A DNA stretch of 64,000 nucleotides from NCBI GenBank assembly GCA_947503715.1, contig CANNER010000001.1:620001-684000 (forward strand), read 5' to 3'. Under the pieces are notes generated by a model. The model made no database searches, was not told the origin of the DNA, and saw nothing but the letters and a program-made list of their open reading frames with translations. Numbering within the stretch: the stretch's first letter is position 1; the number at the start of each line of letters is the position of its first letter. Shown piece by piece: positions 63,483 through 64,000 of the stretch. Both the position numbers and the translations under genes were made by a program. This stretch comes from an uncultured Caulobacterales bacterium (GTDB lineage Bacteria > Pseudomonadota > Alphaproteobacteria > Caulobacterales > Maricaulaceae).

Positions 63483-64000
63483 ATGATGAAGATTTATGAT
63501 GTAGAGGGTTTCCCTAACCCCGCCCGTGTGAGGATCGCATTGGCGGAGAAGGGAGCGATGGATCAGGTTGAGTTTTGCACTGTGGATGTGATGGGCGGTG
63601 AACACAGGACAGAGGCTTTTAAGGCGAGAAACCCTGATGCAACGGTGCCATATGCGGAATTACCGTGTGGCACTTGTATATCACAATGTACGGCGATTAC
63701 GGAATATATTGACGGTCATTTTGATGGCCCGTCTCTGATAGGCGATACCCCGACACAACGCGCAAAAACCCAGATGATGAACCTCCGCGCGGAAAGCGGA
63801 TTGGTCGATTCGGTTGGAGCCTACTTCCATCATGCAACTCCCGGCCTTGGACCTGATTTAGAGACGAATCAGAATGCCGATTGGGGCGAGATGCAGAAAC
63901 TTCGCGCCGTGAGCACGATGCGATACTTGGACTCTGTTCTGGCCGAAGCGGAATATCTCGCAGGTGATCAGTTCAGCGTGGCCGATATTACCGCTTTTGC
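63483..64000 (+). CDS. Glutathione S-transferase family protein, 3' end outside window
   Basis: 172 codons are visible and the frame remains open at the window end. The N-terminal thioredoxin-like domain reads KIYDVEGFPNPARVRIALAE, with NPDATVPYAEL (cis-proline) and CGTCISQCTAITEYI, and the helical domain follows (AGDQFSVADITAF). Members conjugate or reduce with glutathione. GGAG lies 3 bases before an ATG at 63483 and 6 before one at 63486, so the second may be used. It is probably controlled by the divergent TetR gene. Confidence 0.85.
   Translation, partial: MMKIYDVEGFPNPARVRIALAEKGAMDQVEFCTVDVMGGEHRTEAFKARNPDATVPYAELPCGTCISQCTAITEYIDGHFDGPSLIGDTPTQRAKTQMMNLRAESGLVDSVGAYFHHATPGLGPDLETNQNADWGEMQKLRAVSTMRYLDSVLAEAEYLAGDQFSVADITAF

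Overview
The window is a moderate-GC, gene-dense stretch of an alphaproteobacterial chromosome. Gene order supports this: scpA-scpB-tatA-tatB-tatC, yajC-secD-secF, aroQ-accB-accC, pcm-tolC-popZ-valS and plsY-dprA-topA-rnr are all alphaproteobacterial arrangements. A PopZ-type polar organiser (DUF2497) and a nickel superoxide dismutase point to a marine, Caulobacter-like lineage (Hyphomonadaceae/Maricaulales is my best guess, not proven). I see no rRNA, CRISPR array, prophage or intact insertion sequence. One tRNA (Cys, GCA) is present.

Layout. 1-9000: a sodium symporter cut by the window edge, a small lipoprotein, a dipeptide epimerase, an Mla/MCE lipid-transport operon (STAS-MlaE, MlaF, MlaD, auxiliary lipoprotein), a DedA protein and trigger factor with a clear terminator. 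9000-11900: a sparse region with a hypothetical gene, phytoene synthase, and a GIY-YIG nuclease framed by two copies of an 81-bp palindromic repeat. 11600-17500: biotin carboxylase and its carrier protein, AroQ, ThiS-ThiG, SecG, CTP synthase. 17500-19700: an M28 peptidase lipoprotein, an AT-rich insert carrying a DUF6891-like gene split by an in-frame stop, and ErpA. 19700-26700: Dgt, SPOR protein, NagZ, ScpAB, TatABC, LysM protein. 26800-34800: YajC-SecDF, a nickel-SOD operon, an NDUFAF6-like protein, DUF4153 protein, TrmFO. 35000-40800: a frameshifted TadG remnant, two AMP-forming acyl-activating enzymes, an M24 peptidase and a small membrane protein. 40800-48400: RNase R, topoisomerase I, two small genes, DprA, PlsY. 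48400-50200: an unknown secreted protein, an IS66 transposase scrap and tRNA-Cys. 50200-57600: Pcm, TolC, PopZ and a valyl-tRNA synthetase with two insertions. 57600-64000: DUF3137 and DUF2145-like proteins, exonuclease III, an Hsp70 of HscC type with a J-like partner, and a TetR/glutathione S-transferase divergent pair cut by the window end.

Most genes are housekeeping: envelope lipid transport and protein export (Sec, Tat), fatty acid and phospholipid synthesis (AccBC, PlsY), chromosome segregation (ScpAB, PopZ, TopA), transformation (DprA), and translation (ValRS, TrmFO, trigger factor).

The unusual content lies between them. Two families of dispersed palindromic repeats occur: family A (four copies, 81-82 bp, two of them flanking the GIY-YIG gene) and family B (three copies, about 101-117 bp). 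One family B copy lies inside valS as exactly 39 in-frame codons. These repeats, the nickel-SOD operon with a small His-containing membrane protein, and several broken genes are the parts most worth a second look.
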